In this document: positions 44,142-51,997 of the stretch, in pieces
Layout: every line of letters begins with the position of its first letter
How positions within the stretch are numbered: the first letter of the stretch is position 1
Assembly (NCBI GenBank): GCA_903916755.1
Contig: CAIWXW010000109.1
Span: 1-64,000 of the forward strand
Length of the DNA: 64,000 nucleotides
From: an uncultured Opitutaceae bacterium
GTDB taxonomy: Bacteria; Verrucomicrobiota; Verrucomicrobiia; Opitutales; Opitutaceae
Direction of reading: 5' to 3'
The notes under the pieces: generated by a model
What the model saw: the letters and a program-made list of their open reading frames with translations, nothing else
Database searches by the model: none
Told to the model about the DNA's origin: nothing
Position numbers and translations under genes: made by a program

Positions 44142-44232
44142 GCAGCGTCGCTAACTTCCATAGATGAAGGGGGTTCGGGAGCCAAGACTAGAGAAAACGC
44201 CGGCGGACGCCGAGGACGGTCCAGGGTGCTTT

Positions 44233-44955
44233 TCAGCTGATCAGCAACAGGCGGGGCGGACGGCCCGGGATGGTTTCCGGCGCCCGGTGCACACACGGGG
44301 GAACCGGGCTGCCCGGATAGTCCACCGCGATGCGCCAGAGGTTGCCCAGGCCGAAGCCAAAGGGCCGGGCACCCGGCACCGGGGCATAGTGCAGGTCGTA
44401 GCACTGGTCGTGCAGGTACTCGAGAAAAGAGGCGTCATCCGGGCCGCCATGGGCCTGCAACAGCTGGGCGCGGATCTCGGGCAGGTCGACCCACCGCCGC
44501 GCCTCCTCATTGCGCAGCCCCTCCGAGGCGGCCTCCGTGTAGCTGCACAAATATGTGTCGGTCTCCACCGTGGCGCTGTCGGCGTGGAAGGAATAGACAT
44601 CGGTCGGCACCACGCCCGGCTCCTCGTCGCGGGGATAGCATCGGATGCAGTCTAGGACCGGGGCGAGCCCGTGGGCCCGCAGCCGCTCCTGGTCGGCGAT
44701 CAGGATGGCAACCGCCGCGCGTCCGGCGGCCTCCAGGGGCAGCGCCCGGAGGGTGGCGTCATCCAGGGTGGTGATGTCCTCCCGGGCCGCCAGCTGCGCC
44801 ACCACCGCGGTGAAGTCGCCCGTCAGGGCGCGCGGCCAGCACAGGGCGTTCACACCCGCGCCAAAGGGGGTCGACACCAGTTCCGCGAAGCTCCCCACAA
44901 CCTTTACCCGCGCGTAGCCGGGCGGCGGGTCGAAAAGCGGGGGAGTCAGGTTCAT
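44233..44955 (-). CDS. Uncharacterised 240-residue protein
   Basis: I do not recognise this protein. It is cytoplasmic in appearance, has no membrane helix, and starts MNLTPPLFDPPPGYARVKVV. Striking features are a His/Asp/Cys-rich middle, LDCIRCYPRDEEPGVVPTDV, YSFHADSATVETDTYLCSYT, and a C-terminal part FLEYLHDQCYDLHYAPVPGA, PFGFGLGNLWRIAVDYPG. Conserved-looking Asp, His and Cys could bind metal, as in some oxygenase-like proteins, but this is speculation. Coding is supported by the sustained ORF, normal composition and its place between trpS and the tRNA-Gly. Its stop is about 90 bases from the hexapeptide gene. Confidence 0.7.
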   Translation of the reverse strand: MNLTPPLFDPPPGYARVKVVGSFAELVSTPFGAGVNALCWPRALTGDFTAVVAQLAAREDITTLDDATLRALPLEAAGRAAVAILIADQERLRAHGLAPVLDCIRCYPRDEEPGVVPTDVYSFHADSATVETDTYLCSYTEAASEGLRNEEARRWVDLPEIRAQLLQAHGGPDDASFLEYLHDQCYDLHYAPVPGARPFGFGLGNLWRIAVDYPGSPVPPCVHRAPETIPGRPPRLLLIS

Positions 44956-45045
44956 GCGGTCGGTTCACAAGGGGCGAACCGGCGAGCAGGTCAAGGCCGA
45001 CTCGGGCCGCGGCGCCCGGCGCCGATTCCGTCGTGGCTGGGCAGG

Positions 45046-45076
45046 AAAAAGCCGCTGGAAATGATTCCAGCGGCTT
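45046..45076 (-). terminator. Rho-independent terminator of tRNA-Gly
   Basis: On the minus strand AAGCCGCTGGAA-TCAT-TTCCAGCGGCTT is a perfect 12-bp stem with a 4-base loop, followed by TTTTT. It lies 8 bases after the CCA end of tRNA-Gly. Confidence 0.93.
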
Positions 45077-45084
45077 CTCCGAAA

Positions 45085-45160
45085 TGGAGCGGGCGAAGAG
45101 ACTCGAACTCTCGACGTCTACCTTGGCAAGGTAGTGCTCTACCAACTGAGCTACGCCCGC
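45085..45160 (-). tRNA. tRNA-Gly (anticodon GCC)
   Basis: Acceptor GCGGGCG/CGCCCGC, D stem GCTC/GAGC with AGTTGGTA loop, anticodon stem CTACC/GGTAG with loop TTGCCAA (anticodon GCC), T stem GAGAG/CTCTT with TTCGAGT loop, discriminator T and encoded CCA; 76 bases. The 19-56 pair is the normal G-C. Confidence 0.96.
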
Positions 45161-45212
45161 AAAAAAGGGAGAGTTAGTGCTAAACCCCGGCTCCCCCGGG
45201 TCAACTGCAATT

Positions 45213-46595
45213 TTACTTGTCCGTGACGTCCAGTTCCGGCCACTGCCCGAGCTTGCGGTGCAGGGTCCGCCGGCTGATCCCCATGAATTCCGCGGCCCGG
45301 GTCCGGTTGCCACGGGCCTTGATCAGGGACTCGCGCAGGAGCCGCTTCTCATTTTCCTCGACCGAGAGCTGGTTCACGGGCGGCGCCGGGGCGCCGGAGG
45401 CCGAAACCGGCCCGGGGCCGGCCCGGAACTTGGGATCCAGGTCGTATTCCGTCAGGCTGCCGCCGCGGCGGGTCACCACCGCGTTCTCGCAGAAGTTCCG
45501 TAGCTCCCGCACATTGCCCGGCCAGGCATAGCCCTGGAGGGTCCGCAGGGCGCCGGACTCGATCGTCGGGGCCGGCGTGCCGTTCTCCTCGGCAAAGATC
45601 TTCAGGTAGTGCGCGAGGAGCAGCGGCACGTCGTCCGGGCGCTGGCGCAGCGGCGGGAGGATCAGCCGCACGACATTGAGCCGGAAAAAGAGGTCCTCGC
45701 GGAAACGCCCCTCCTTGACCATCTCCGACAGGGTCCGGTTGGTCGCGGCCACCAGCCGGACGTCGAGATCGATCGGCTTGGATCCCCCCACCCGCTCGAT
45801 CGACTTGGTCTCCAGGAAGCGCAGCAGCTTCACCTGGGTCGTGGGGGAGATGTCACTGATCACGTCCAGAAACAGGGTTCCGCCGTCAGCCGACTCGAAC
45901 CGGCCGATGCGCCGCTCGGCCGCGCCGGTGAAGGCCCCCTTCTCGTGGCCGAAGATTTCGCTCTCGAGCAAGTTTTCCGACAGGGCGGCGCAGTGGACCG
46001 CGATGAAGGGCCCCCGGGCCCGCGGGCTGGCCTGGTGGATCGCCTGGGCGATCAGCTCCTTGCCGGTGCCCGATTCGCCCTCGATCAGAATCGTGGCCTT
46101 GGAGGGGGCCACCAGCTTCACCTGGTCGACGATGCTCTGCAGCGCCGGCGAATGGCCGACGATGCCGGCAAAGCTGAACTTCTCGTCGAGCCGCTCATGC
46201 AGGTGCGTGACCTCGACCTCCAGGGTCCGCGTCTTGAGCGCCCGCTGGATCAGGACCTCGAGGCGCTCGATGTTGACCGGCTTGGTCAGGAAATCGACCG
46301 CCCCGCGCTTCATGGCCTCGACCGCCGTCTCGATGTTGCCGTAGGCCGTCATCATCAGGACGGCGGGCTTCTGCGGCAGGCCCAGGGCCTTGTCGATCAC
46401 CTTGAGGCCCGATTTGCCGGGCATCCGCAGATCCGTCACGATGACGTCAAACGGCTGCGAATCCATCAGGTTGAACGCCTCGTCGGCGCTCGCCGCCACG
46501 CTCACGTCGTAGTTCTCCGCCAGCGCCTGCTGGAGGCCCTCGCGGGTGTGTTTCTCGTCGTCGACGATGAGGACGCTGGGGACCATCGGCCTCAT
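45213..46595 (-). CDS. NtrC-type sigma-54 response regulator, altered Walker B
   Basis: The 460-residue protein has a receiver domain (SVLIVDDEKHTREGL; acceptor Asp in VIVTDLRMPG), an AAA+ domain with Walker A GESGTGKE and the sigma-54 contact loop EKGAFTGA, and a Fis-type helix-turn-helix NRTRAAEFMGISRRTLHRKL. The Walker B reads GGTLFLDVISDIS where the family has LFLDEIG; the catalytic Glu is Val (codon GTG). Its likely kinase partner is the NtrB-like gene at 48.9 kb. It is the last gene of this minus-strand group, next to tRNA-Gly. Target genes are not evident. Confidence 0.93.
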   Translation of the reverse strand: MRPMVPSVLIVDDEKHTREGLQQALAENYDVSVAASADEAFNLMDSQPFDVIVTDLRMPGKSGLKVIDKALGLPQKPAVLMMTAYGNIETAVEAMKRGAVDFLTKPVNIERLEVLIQRALKTRTLEVEVTHLHERLDEKFSFAGIVGHSPALQSIVDQVKLVAPSKATILIEGESGTGKELIAQAIHQASPRARGPFIAVHCAALSENLLESEIFGHEKGAFTGAAERRIGRFESADGGTLFLDVISDISPTTQVKLLRFLETKSIERVGGSKPIDLDVRLVAATNRTLSEMVKEGRFREDLFFRLNVVRLILPPLRQRPDDVPLLLAHYLKIFAEENGTPAPTIESGALRTLQGYAWPGNVRELRNFCENAVVTRRGGSLTEYDLDPKFRAGPGPVSASGAPAPPVNQLSVEENEKRLLRESLIKARGNRTRAAEFMGISRRTLHRKLGQWPELDVTDK

Positions 46596-46659
46596 TCACG
46601 CGGCGGGGCCGCGGGGGGTCAAGCCCGGGTCCCTCCCGGGCGGGCCATGGGGGAAAAGC

Positions 46660-47316
46660 CTAGGGCGCCGCAGCGGCCGGGGGCGCGCCCTTGGGGGCCG
46701 CCAGGCGCTGCACGGCGGGCGCGAGATTAACCAGATAGAGGCTCGGCGGGGGCACGCTGTCGACGAGGGCGAGGAATTTTTCCCGCCGCAGGCGGAGCAG
46801 GTCCAGAACCTTGGCCTGCTGGTCGGGCGTGAGTTTGATCTCCTTGTTCAGGGCATCCGCCTTCAGCTGCAAAGCCACGTTGCGAAACATGTTCATCAGC
46901 GGGCGCTGCAGCAGCCCGTTGATCTGCTCGTCGGTCAGAAGCGAGGTGTCTTCGGGACGGGGCGCCCGGGCCGCCGCCGCCGCGAGGTGGGCCTGGTGGG
47001 TGGCATTCTGCTCGGGCGTCAGGATGGCCGAGAGGTTCCGCTCGAAGTCCGCGTTGATCTCGTTCATCCGCGCATGGTAGTTGTCCATCTGCGGCTTGAG
47101 CTGCTCGATCTGCGCCGCCAGCTCGGCCCGGTTCAGGACGCGCTCGTGAGCCACGGGAATCGCCGTCGCGCCCGCGGGCTTGGCGGCCGAGAACTCGCCG
47201 CCGAACTGCTCGGGCGGGCGCGGCAGGGGCTGGGTGTGGTCGACCCAGATACGCACGCCATAGCCGGCCGCAAAGGCCAGGACCGACAGGGAAGCTATGG
47301 CGAGGAACTGTCTCAT
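46660..47316 (-). CDS. Spy/CnrX-like periplasmic sensor protein
   Basis: The 218-residue protein has an N-terminal membrane anchor (MRQFLAIASLSVLAFAAGYG) and a helical outer domain with LTxxQ-type motifs: ILTPEQNATHQAHL, LLTDEQINGLLQRPL and KLTPDQQAKVLDLLRLRR. Such motifs mark Spy, CpxP and CnrX-type proteins, which sense or bind misfolded proteins or metals. The C-terminus is Pro/Ala-rich. The start overlaps the stop of the small membrane gene by ATGA, and the sigma factor gene precedes that: the order sigma-small membrane protein-periplasmic sensor matches the parts of the CnrYXH nickel/cobalt system. The metal or stress is unknown. Confidence 0.72.
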   Translation of the reverse strand: MRQFLAIASLSVLAFAAGYGVRIWVDHTQPLPRPPEQFGGEFSAAKPAGATAIPVAHERVLNRAELAAQIEQLKPQMDNYHARMNEINADFERNLSAILTPEQNATHQAHLAAAAARAPRPEDTSLLTDEQINGLLQRPLMNMFRNVALQLKADALNKEIKLTPDQQAKVLDLLRLRREKFLALVDSVPPPSLYLVNLAPAVQRLAAPKGAPPAAAAP

Positions 47317-47600
47317 TGGGCCTGACTCAAATCATCCGCCGACGAGGAGGCAATCTCCTGCCAATCGGCGAGCGTGCGCTGGTCCTGGACCTGGGTGACG
47401 CGGGAATGGACGACGATGACAACGACGGCGCAGGCCGCGGCGGTGGCGGCCCCGAGGAGGAACTGACCGAGGACAGAGGGGGCGGCTTCGACGCTCACGC
47501 GCGCCATGCGCAGGACGCGGTCGGCGAAGCCGGGAGAGAGGCGCGAAGCCGCGTGGGCTTGCCGGTCGCGCCAGTGGCGGGTTTCTAGGTCAGGATTCAT
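47313..47600 (-). CDS. Small membrane protein, candidate anti-sigma factor (CnrY-like position)
   Basis: The 95-residue protein has an N-terminal cytoplasmic part with charged helix (RHWRDRQAHAASRLSPGFAD, RVLRMARVSV), one membrane helix (FLLGAATAAACAVVVIVVHS) and a short outer tail. No zinc-binding anti-sigma motif (HxxxCxxC) is present. Its size, topology and place directly after the ECF sigma gene (11-base overlap) and before the Spy-like gene suggest an anti-sigma factor like CnrY, but there is no sequence proof. Confidence 0.6.
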   Translation of the reverse strand: MNPDLETRHWRDRQAHAASRLSPGFADRVLRMARVSVEAAPSVLGQFLLGAATAAACAVVVIVVHSRVTQVQDQRTLADWQEIASSSADDLSQAQ

Positions 47601-48138
47601 GGTGTGGTTGGTAGTATTGGCGTAGCTGCTCTCGTGCCCGGTGGAGGCGGGCCTTAACTGCGGCTACGGTGATGGAAAGGGCATCGGCGATCTCAGCATG
47701 GCTGCGGCCTTCCTGGACCAGGGCCAGGAGCGCGCGGTCCTGCGGCCGCAGCTGGCCGAGGGCGTGACGGAGGGCATCGAGCTCCTCGGTGTCGACCGCG
47801 CCGGGCGGCTCCGGGACGTCCTCATGCTCGGGCGCGAACGGCATGAAGATCCGGCGCAGCTTCTGGCGGCGGAGGTGGTCGATGCAGGTGTTGCGGGCGA
47901 GGCGAAAGAGCCAGGATTCGAACTGGGCCGGCGCCTGGAGGCGTTCCAGGGCGCGGACCATCTTGATGAAGATTTGCTGGGCGAGATCCTCCACCGAATC
48001 GCTCCGGTTGGTGATGGCATAGACGAACCCGGCGATCCGATGCTGATAGCTGACAATGAGTTCACGCTGAGCCGCCTCGTTCCCTTTTTGGGCCCGGCGG
48101 ACGAGTTCGACCAGCTCGGTCGGTTCAGTTGAATCCAT
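47590..48138 (-). CDS. ECF-type RNA polymerase sigma factor
   Basis: From ATG at 48138 (MDSTEPTELVELVRRAQKGN) the product is 182 residues. Region 2 includes QRELIVSYQHRIAGFVYAIT and DSVEDLAQQIFIKMVRALER, with FESWLFRLARNTCIDHLRRQ; region 4 is ALGQLRPQDRALLALVQEGR, SHAEIADALSITVAAVKARL and HRAREQLRQYY. The track ORF is 28 residues longer at the N-terminus. It probably directs the three-gene stress operon and autoregulates; a consensus promoter could not be recognised in the 157-base gap to the divergent lipoprotein-like gene. Confidence 0.92.
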   Translation of the reverse strand: MDSTEPTELVELVRRAQKGNEAAQRELIVSYQHRIAGFVYAITNRSDSVEDLAQQIFIKMVRALERLQAPAQFESWLFRLARNTCIDHLRRQKLRRIFMPFAPEHEDVPEPPGAVDTEELDALRHALGQLRPQDRALLALVQEGRSHAEIADALSITVAAVKARLHRAREQLRQYYQPHHES

Positions 48139-48295
48139 GCGTGAGGCATTGCGTAACCGGCATAGACGTAGGTCCAACCGGAAAGATGCGCAATTCCCCA
48201 TTGGCCGATCTCTCACTTTCAAGCAACATTTCGTTGAAAAACGCGTCCCACCGGGCTCGCCTCTTTCCGCTCAACCCTCCAAGGTCCCCTCTTCC

Positions 48296-48916
48296 ATGCT
48301 CATCCCCGCTCCCCGGATCCGTTCGTTCCTCGGCCTCACCGCCGCCGCCCTGCTCCTGGCCGCCCTCGCGGTCGGCGAAACCGGCTGCGGCTCGCGCCCA
48401 AAGGCGGATGCGTTTGACGAGGCGGTGGCCGGCGGCGAGCGACCCGTGGCGATGAAGGGCGACTCCCTCTTTTTCGACGGGCAGATCGCGGCCACCGTGA
48501 CCATCAGCCGCGGCGTCGGCCATGGCGCCCGCACACCCAAGAAGGGCGCCTTCGGGGGCGAGGAGCGGATGGACTCGGACGAGGTCACCGCCTATGTGCG
48601 CGCCCGCGGCGCCCTCGGCAGCCCGCTGCCGCCGGTCACCGTCCGGCTGAAGCTGGAGAACAAGGGCGCCACGGCCGTCCAGGTCGACATCATGGAGTCC
48701 AACTCCGACCTCGGGAATTTCGCGGTGCGGCCGGAAATCCTGAGCCTGGCGCCCGGCCAGTCGGGCGAGCCCGACCCGATGATCTCGCAGCTGGGCGTCA
48801 CCTCCGACGACATTCCGGTCAAGATCACCCTGAAGATGAACGGGAAGACCGAATCCCACGCCATCGCCGTCAAGAGCGTGGTGATGCCCCCGGGCTCCCC
48901 GGCCCCCGGCAGCTAG
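48296..48916 (+). CDS. Secreted protein, possible lipoprotein, unknown function
   Basis: The 206-residue product (ATG at 48296, MLIPAPRIRSFLGLTAAALL) has a hydrophobic signal segment ending in VGETGCGS, a lipobox-like Cys but with a poor -3 residue (Glu). The rest is beta-rich: GDSLFFDGQIAATVTISRGV, a Gly-rich linker GHGARTPKKGAFGGEERMDS, VTVRLKLENKGATAVQVDIM and SNSDLGNFAVRPEILSLAPG. It resembles secreted proteins of this phylum, function unknown. Its stop overlaps the convergent histidine kinase gene by four bases (CTAG). Confidence 0.68.
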   Translation: MLIPAPRIRSFLGLTAAALLLAALAVGETGCGSRPKADAFDEAVAGGERPVAMKGDSLFFDGQIAATVTISRGVGHGARTPKKGAFGGEERMDSDEVTAYVRARGALGSPLPPVTVRLKLENKGATAVQVDIMESNSDLGNFAVRPEILSLAPGQSGEPDPMISQLGVTSDDIPVKITLKMNGKTESHAIAVKSVVMPPGSPAPGS

Positions 48917-50079
48917 CTGGGCAGCATCCGGACCCGGCGATCCTTCCGGGGAAACTGCAGGGTCACCAGCGTGCCCACGCCCTCCTTGCTCTCGATGCCC
49001 ACGTGGCCTCCGTGCTCGCGCATGATCCGCTGGACGATCATCAGCCCCAGGCCGTGTCCGCCCGGCTTGGTGGTGTGGTAGGGCTCGAAGATCCGCAGCA
49101 GGTCCTCCTGGCGGATGCCTGAGCCGGTGTCGCCAAAGAGCAGGTAGACGGAGTCATCGTCCGCGCGGGAGCGGATCCGCAGGACTCCGCCGGCCTGCAT
49201 CGCCTCCAGGGCGTTCTTCGTCAGGTTGAAGAAGACCTGCTTCAGCTGGTTGCGGTCCGCCAGGATGGGCGGCAGCGACGCCGAGGCGGCCGATTCCACC
49301 GTGACGCCCCGATCGGCGAACTCGTTGGCCTGGAAGCGCAGCACCTCCGCCAGCACCTCCGCCAGGTCCGTTTCCGCGAGGTCGGGCGCGCGCGGCCGGA
49401 TCGCCTCGAGGAAGTGGCTGATGATGCCGTCGAGCCGGCGGACTTCGTCCTGGCAGACGGCGAGCGACTCCGAGAATTCCTTGGCGGCGGCGCCCGCCTT
49501 CAGCTTCTTCAGCTTCCGCTCCAGCAGCTGGAGATGGATGGTGAGCGAATTGAGGGGGTTGCCGAGTTCATGGGCCACGCCCGCCGCGAGGAGCAGGATC
49601 GACGAAGTGCGCTCGTCCTCAATCCGGCGCTCGGTCGTGCGCTTGTCCAGGGTGATGTCGGTCAGGATCGCGGCATAGCGTCGCTCCCCGCCCGGTTCCT
49701 CGCCCGGGAAGGGCACGAGGTAGAGCCGGATCGAGCGCGGCTCCGGATAGCTCAGCTCGAATTCCCGGGTCAGGACCTCCGTGGCCTCCGCCCGCAGGGT
49801 CTCGACGGTGAGCCGCAGGCCCGGCACCAGACGCCAGAGAATCTGCCCGGCGATCTCGCTTTCACCCAGGCCCAGGAGGCGCAGCGCCGACCCGTTGGCG
49901 TATTCGACCGTGCCGTCCGCCTCGAGGACGAGAATCCCCTCCTGCAGCGCGTGGAAGATGTCCTCGAAGAGCCCGCGCTCCCGCGCCAGCCGCTGCACCA
50001 GGTTGGCCAGGTTGACGGAGTCCAGCGTGCCAATGCGGCCGAGGACGCGATCAAGGGAATGGGGTTTCTTGCCGGCCAT
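48913..50079 (-). CDS. NtrB-like PAS histidine kinase
   Basis: The 388-residue soluble kinase has a PAS domain (FHALQEGILVLEADGTVEYA, LLGLGESEIAGQILWRL), a HisKA dimerisation region with the phospho-His in LLAAGVAHELGNPLNSLTIH, and a HATPase domain with LKQVFFNLTKNALEAMQAGG (N box), GDTGSGIRQEDLLRIFEP (G1/F) and HGLGLMIVQRIMREHGGH (G2). The track start is TTG; ATG at 50079 follows two codons later. It likely phosphorylates the NtrC-like regulator at 45.2 kb, about 2.3 kb away. The rnhB stop lies six bases upstream of its start. Confidence 0.9.
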   Translation of the reverse strand: MAGKKPHSLDRVLGRIGTLDSVNLANLVQRLARERGLFEDIFHALQEGILVLEADGTVEYANGSALRLLGLGESEIAGQILWRLVPGLRLTVETLRAEATEVLTREFELSYPEPRSIRLYLVPFPGEEPGGERRYAAILTDITLDKRTTERRIEDERTSSILLLAAGVAHELGNPLNSLTIHLQLLERKLKKLKAGAAAKEFSESLAVCQDEVRRLDGIISHFLEAIRPRAPDLAETDLAEVLAEVLRFQANEFADRGVTVESAASASLPPILADRNQLKQVFFNLTKNALEAMQAGGVLRIRSRADDDSVYLLFGDTGSGIRQEDLLRIFEPYHTTKPGGHGLGLMIVQRIMREHGGHVGIESKEGVGTLVTLQFPRKDRRVRMLPS

Positions 50080-50085
50080 GGCCAA

Positions 50086-50868
50086 TCAGGTGCTCTCTTC
50101 GATTTCCGCGGTTTCCGCGAGCAATTCCATCTGAGCGGGATCCAGCCGGCCGGCGAGCAGTTTGCGCAGGAAGAGGTCCCGGTGGTGGGGGCTGCGGCCG
50201 AGCCGCAGGATCGCGGCGCGATGCTCCTCGGTCGCGTAACCCTTGTGCTGGGCGAAGCCGTAGCCGGGCACCCGCGCGTCGAGCTCCTGCATCAGCCGGT
50301 CGCGCTGGACCTTGGCCACCACCGAGGCCATCGCGATGCACAGCGACCGCGCGTCCCCGTTCACCAGATGGGTGTGCGGATAGGGGAACCGGCGCAGCGC
50401 CAGGCCGTCCACCAGGATGCGGCAGGAGACAGTCGGCTTGAAATCCCGACGGGCCTCGAGGGCGGAAAAAAGGTCCGGCTCGGTCTTCCGCTCGAAATCC
50501 TCCGGCGCATAAATCCCCTCCAGCGCCCGCCGCATCGCCAGCTTGGTGGCCCCCAGGATGTTGAACTGCTCGATCTCCTCCACGCCGGCCAAGCCGAAGT
50601 GGGCGTGGATCTGGCCCTGGTTGGCCAGCGCCTCGAATTCGATCCAGAGCTGCTCTCGCTCCGGCGCCGCGATCTGCTTCGAGTCGTTGACCCGGCCCGA
50701 CTTGGTCAGGGCCCAGCGACCCTCCAGGAATTCACGGGTGACGAGGACGGCGGCGGCCACGACCGGGCCGGCCAGGGCGCCCCGCCCCGCCTCGTCGACG
50801 CCGATCAGGCTGGCAACCCCCTCGATCTGGCGGAGGTCGAAGGCGCGGAGCTGGCGGCGCTTGGGCAT
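50086..50868 (-). CDS. rnhB: Ribonuclease HII
   Basis: RNase HII removes ribonucleotides from DNA. The 260-residue product has the N-terminal active-site motif SLIGVDEAGRGALAGPVVAA (DEAGRG), VNDSKQIAAPEREQLW, the central ILVDGLALRRFPYPHTHLVN and a second acidic motif region SLCIAMASVVAKVQRDRLM, with GYGFAQHKGYATEEHRAAIL. It follows the rnhC gene after 13 bases on the same strand. Two type-2 RNases H side by side is unusual. Confidence 0.94.
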   Translation of the reverse strand: MPKRRQLRAFDLRQIEGVASLIGVDEAGRGALAGPVVAAAVLVTREFLEGRWALTKSGRVNDSKQIAAPEREQLWIEFEALANQGQIHAHFGLAGVEEIEQFNILGATKLAMRRALEGIYAPEDFERKTEPDLFSALEARRDFKPTVSCRILVDGLALRRFPYPHTHLVNGDARSLCIAMASVVAKVQRDRLMQELDARVPGYGFAQHKGYATEEHRAAILRLGRSPHHRDLFLRKLLAGRLDPAQMELLAETAEIEEST

Positions 50869-50881
50869 CGCTTGGCGCCCC

Positions 50882-51898
50882 TCAGCCGCCCCACTCGATC
50901 CGGGCCTTGGGCTCGGGGAGCGGCAGCTCCGCCAGCAGCCCGGCGGCCGAGACGACCTCGTAGGCGGTCCGGAAATGGAGCTTGGCGAAGTCCCCCAGCG
51001 CCCGGACCCCGAACTTGGCGATGATCTCGCGGGCCTGGTCCTTCACCAGCGGGCCCGCACCCTTCTGGAGCTTGGCGCCGAAGCGGAGCGACAACTCGTG
51101 CATCTGCCGGACATACTCGGCCCGGGCCACCACGGAAGCCGCGGCCACCACGGGGTCCTCCTCGGCCTTGGTCCGCATCCGCAGCTCGAAGTTCTTCTGG
51201 CCCTTCTTGGCCAGTTCGCGCTGGACCAGGGGCTGCTCGCTGAACTGGTCGAGGAGGCCCCACGGCACCGGGATCTGGGCCAGGGCCTGCGAGACCGCCG
51301 TGGCGTGCAGCCAGCCCAGGAGCCGGTTCAGGCTGGCCCCCTTCTTCGCCATGAGCTCGTTGTACTTGGTCATCCCGCAAAGGCAGGTCCGGACCGCGAC
51401 ACCCGGCGTGTCGCGGATCATCCGGTCGAACTTCATGATCTGGGGCTCGGCGATCTTCTTCGAGTCCTTCACGCCCGCCGCGATCCACTGCTCGATCGCC
51501 GGCTTGCCGGCGATCACCGTGGCGGCCACGACCGGGCCAAAGAAGTCGCCCTTGCCGCTTTCGTCCAAGCCCGCGTGGGACTCGAACCAGTCGGGATGGA
51601 GCACCTCGTCGTAGCCGAGCTTCGGCGCCAGCGTGATCTCGGGCTCGAGGGTGTCGCGCACGAACTCCTCGGTGCCTTTTCCCGCCACGACCACCTTGCC
51701 GCTGATATAGGCCGTCAGATTGGTCTTCAGGTGGTCGGCCTTGAAGGCATAGCGCGCATACGCGACCTCGAAGGGCGTCCAACCCCGCTCCTGGAGTATC
51801 CCCTGCAGCTTCTGCATCTGGGCGTCGTCCAATTTCACAGTGTAGGAGGAAAGCTTCTTCGGCTTATCCTCTTCGGCGGTTTTCTTCGGGATCGGCAA
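50882..51898 (-). CDS. rnhC: Ribonuclease HIII
   Basis: The product has an N-terminal TBP-like substrate-binding domain (SSYTVKLDDAQMQKLQGILQ, FEVAYARYAFKADHLKTNLT) and a catalytic domain with GLDESGKGDFFGPVVAATVI (DESGKG, as in RNase HIII), GVKDSKKIAEPQIMKFDRMI and DPVVAAASVVARAEYVRQMH. No in-frame ATG precedes the TBP-like domain; TTG at 51898 (then PIPKKTAEEDKPKKLS) gives 338 residues, and TTG at about 51931 is an alternative. The track ORF continues to 53341 through mutY and is not real. RNase HIII cleaves RNA-DNA hybrids. Confidence 0.9.
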   Translation of the reverse strand: MPIPKKTAEEDKPKKLSSYTVKLDDAQMQKLQGILQERGWTPFEVAYARYAFKADHLKTNLTAYISGKVVVAGKGTEEFVRDTLEPEITLAPKLGYDEVLHPDWFESHAGLDESGKGDFFGPVVAATVIAGKPAIEQWIAAGVKDSKKIAEPQIMKFDRMIRDTPGVAVRTCLCGMTKYNELMAKKGASLNRLLGWLHATAVSQALAQIPVPWGLLDQFSEQPLVQRELAKKGQKNFELRMRTKAEEDPVVAAASVVARAEYVRQMHELSLRFGAKLQKGAGPLVKDQAREIIAKFGVRALGDFAKLHFRTAYEVVSAAGLLAELPLPEPKARIEWGG

Positions 51899-51997
51899 GC
51901 CGAGCAGAACCGCAAAATGGCCGAAAAAAGGCAATTTTATCCATGCCGGGGAGCCGGAGCCGCAAATACCTTGCGCCGCCCGCGCGTCTTCGCGGCC

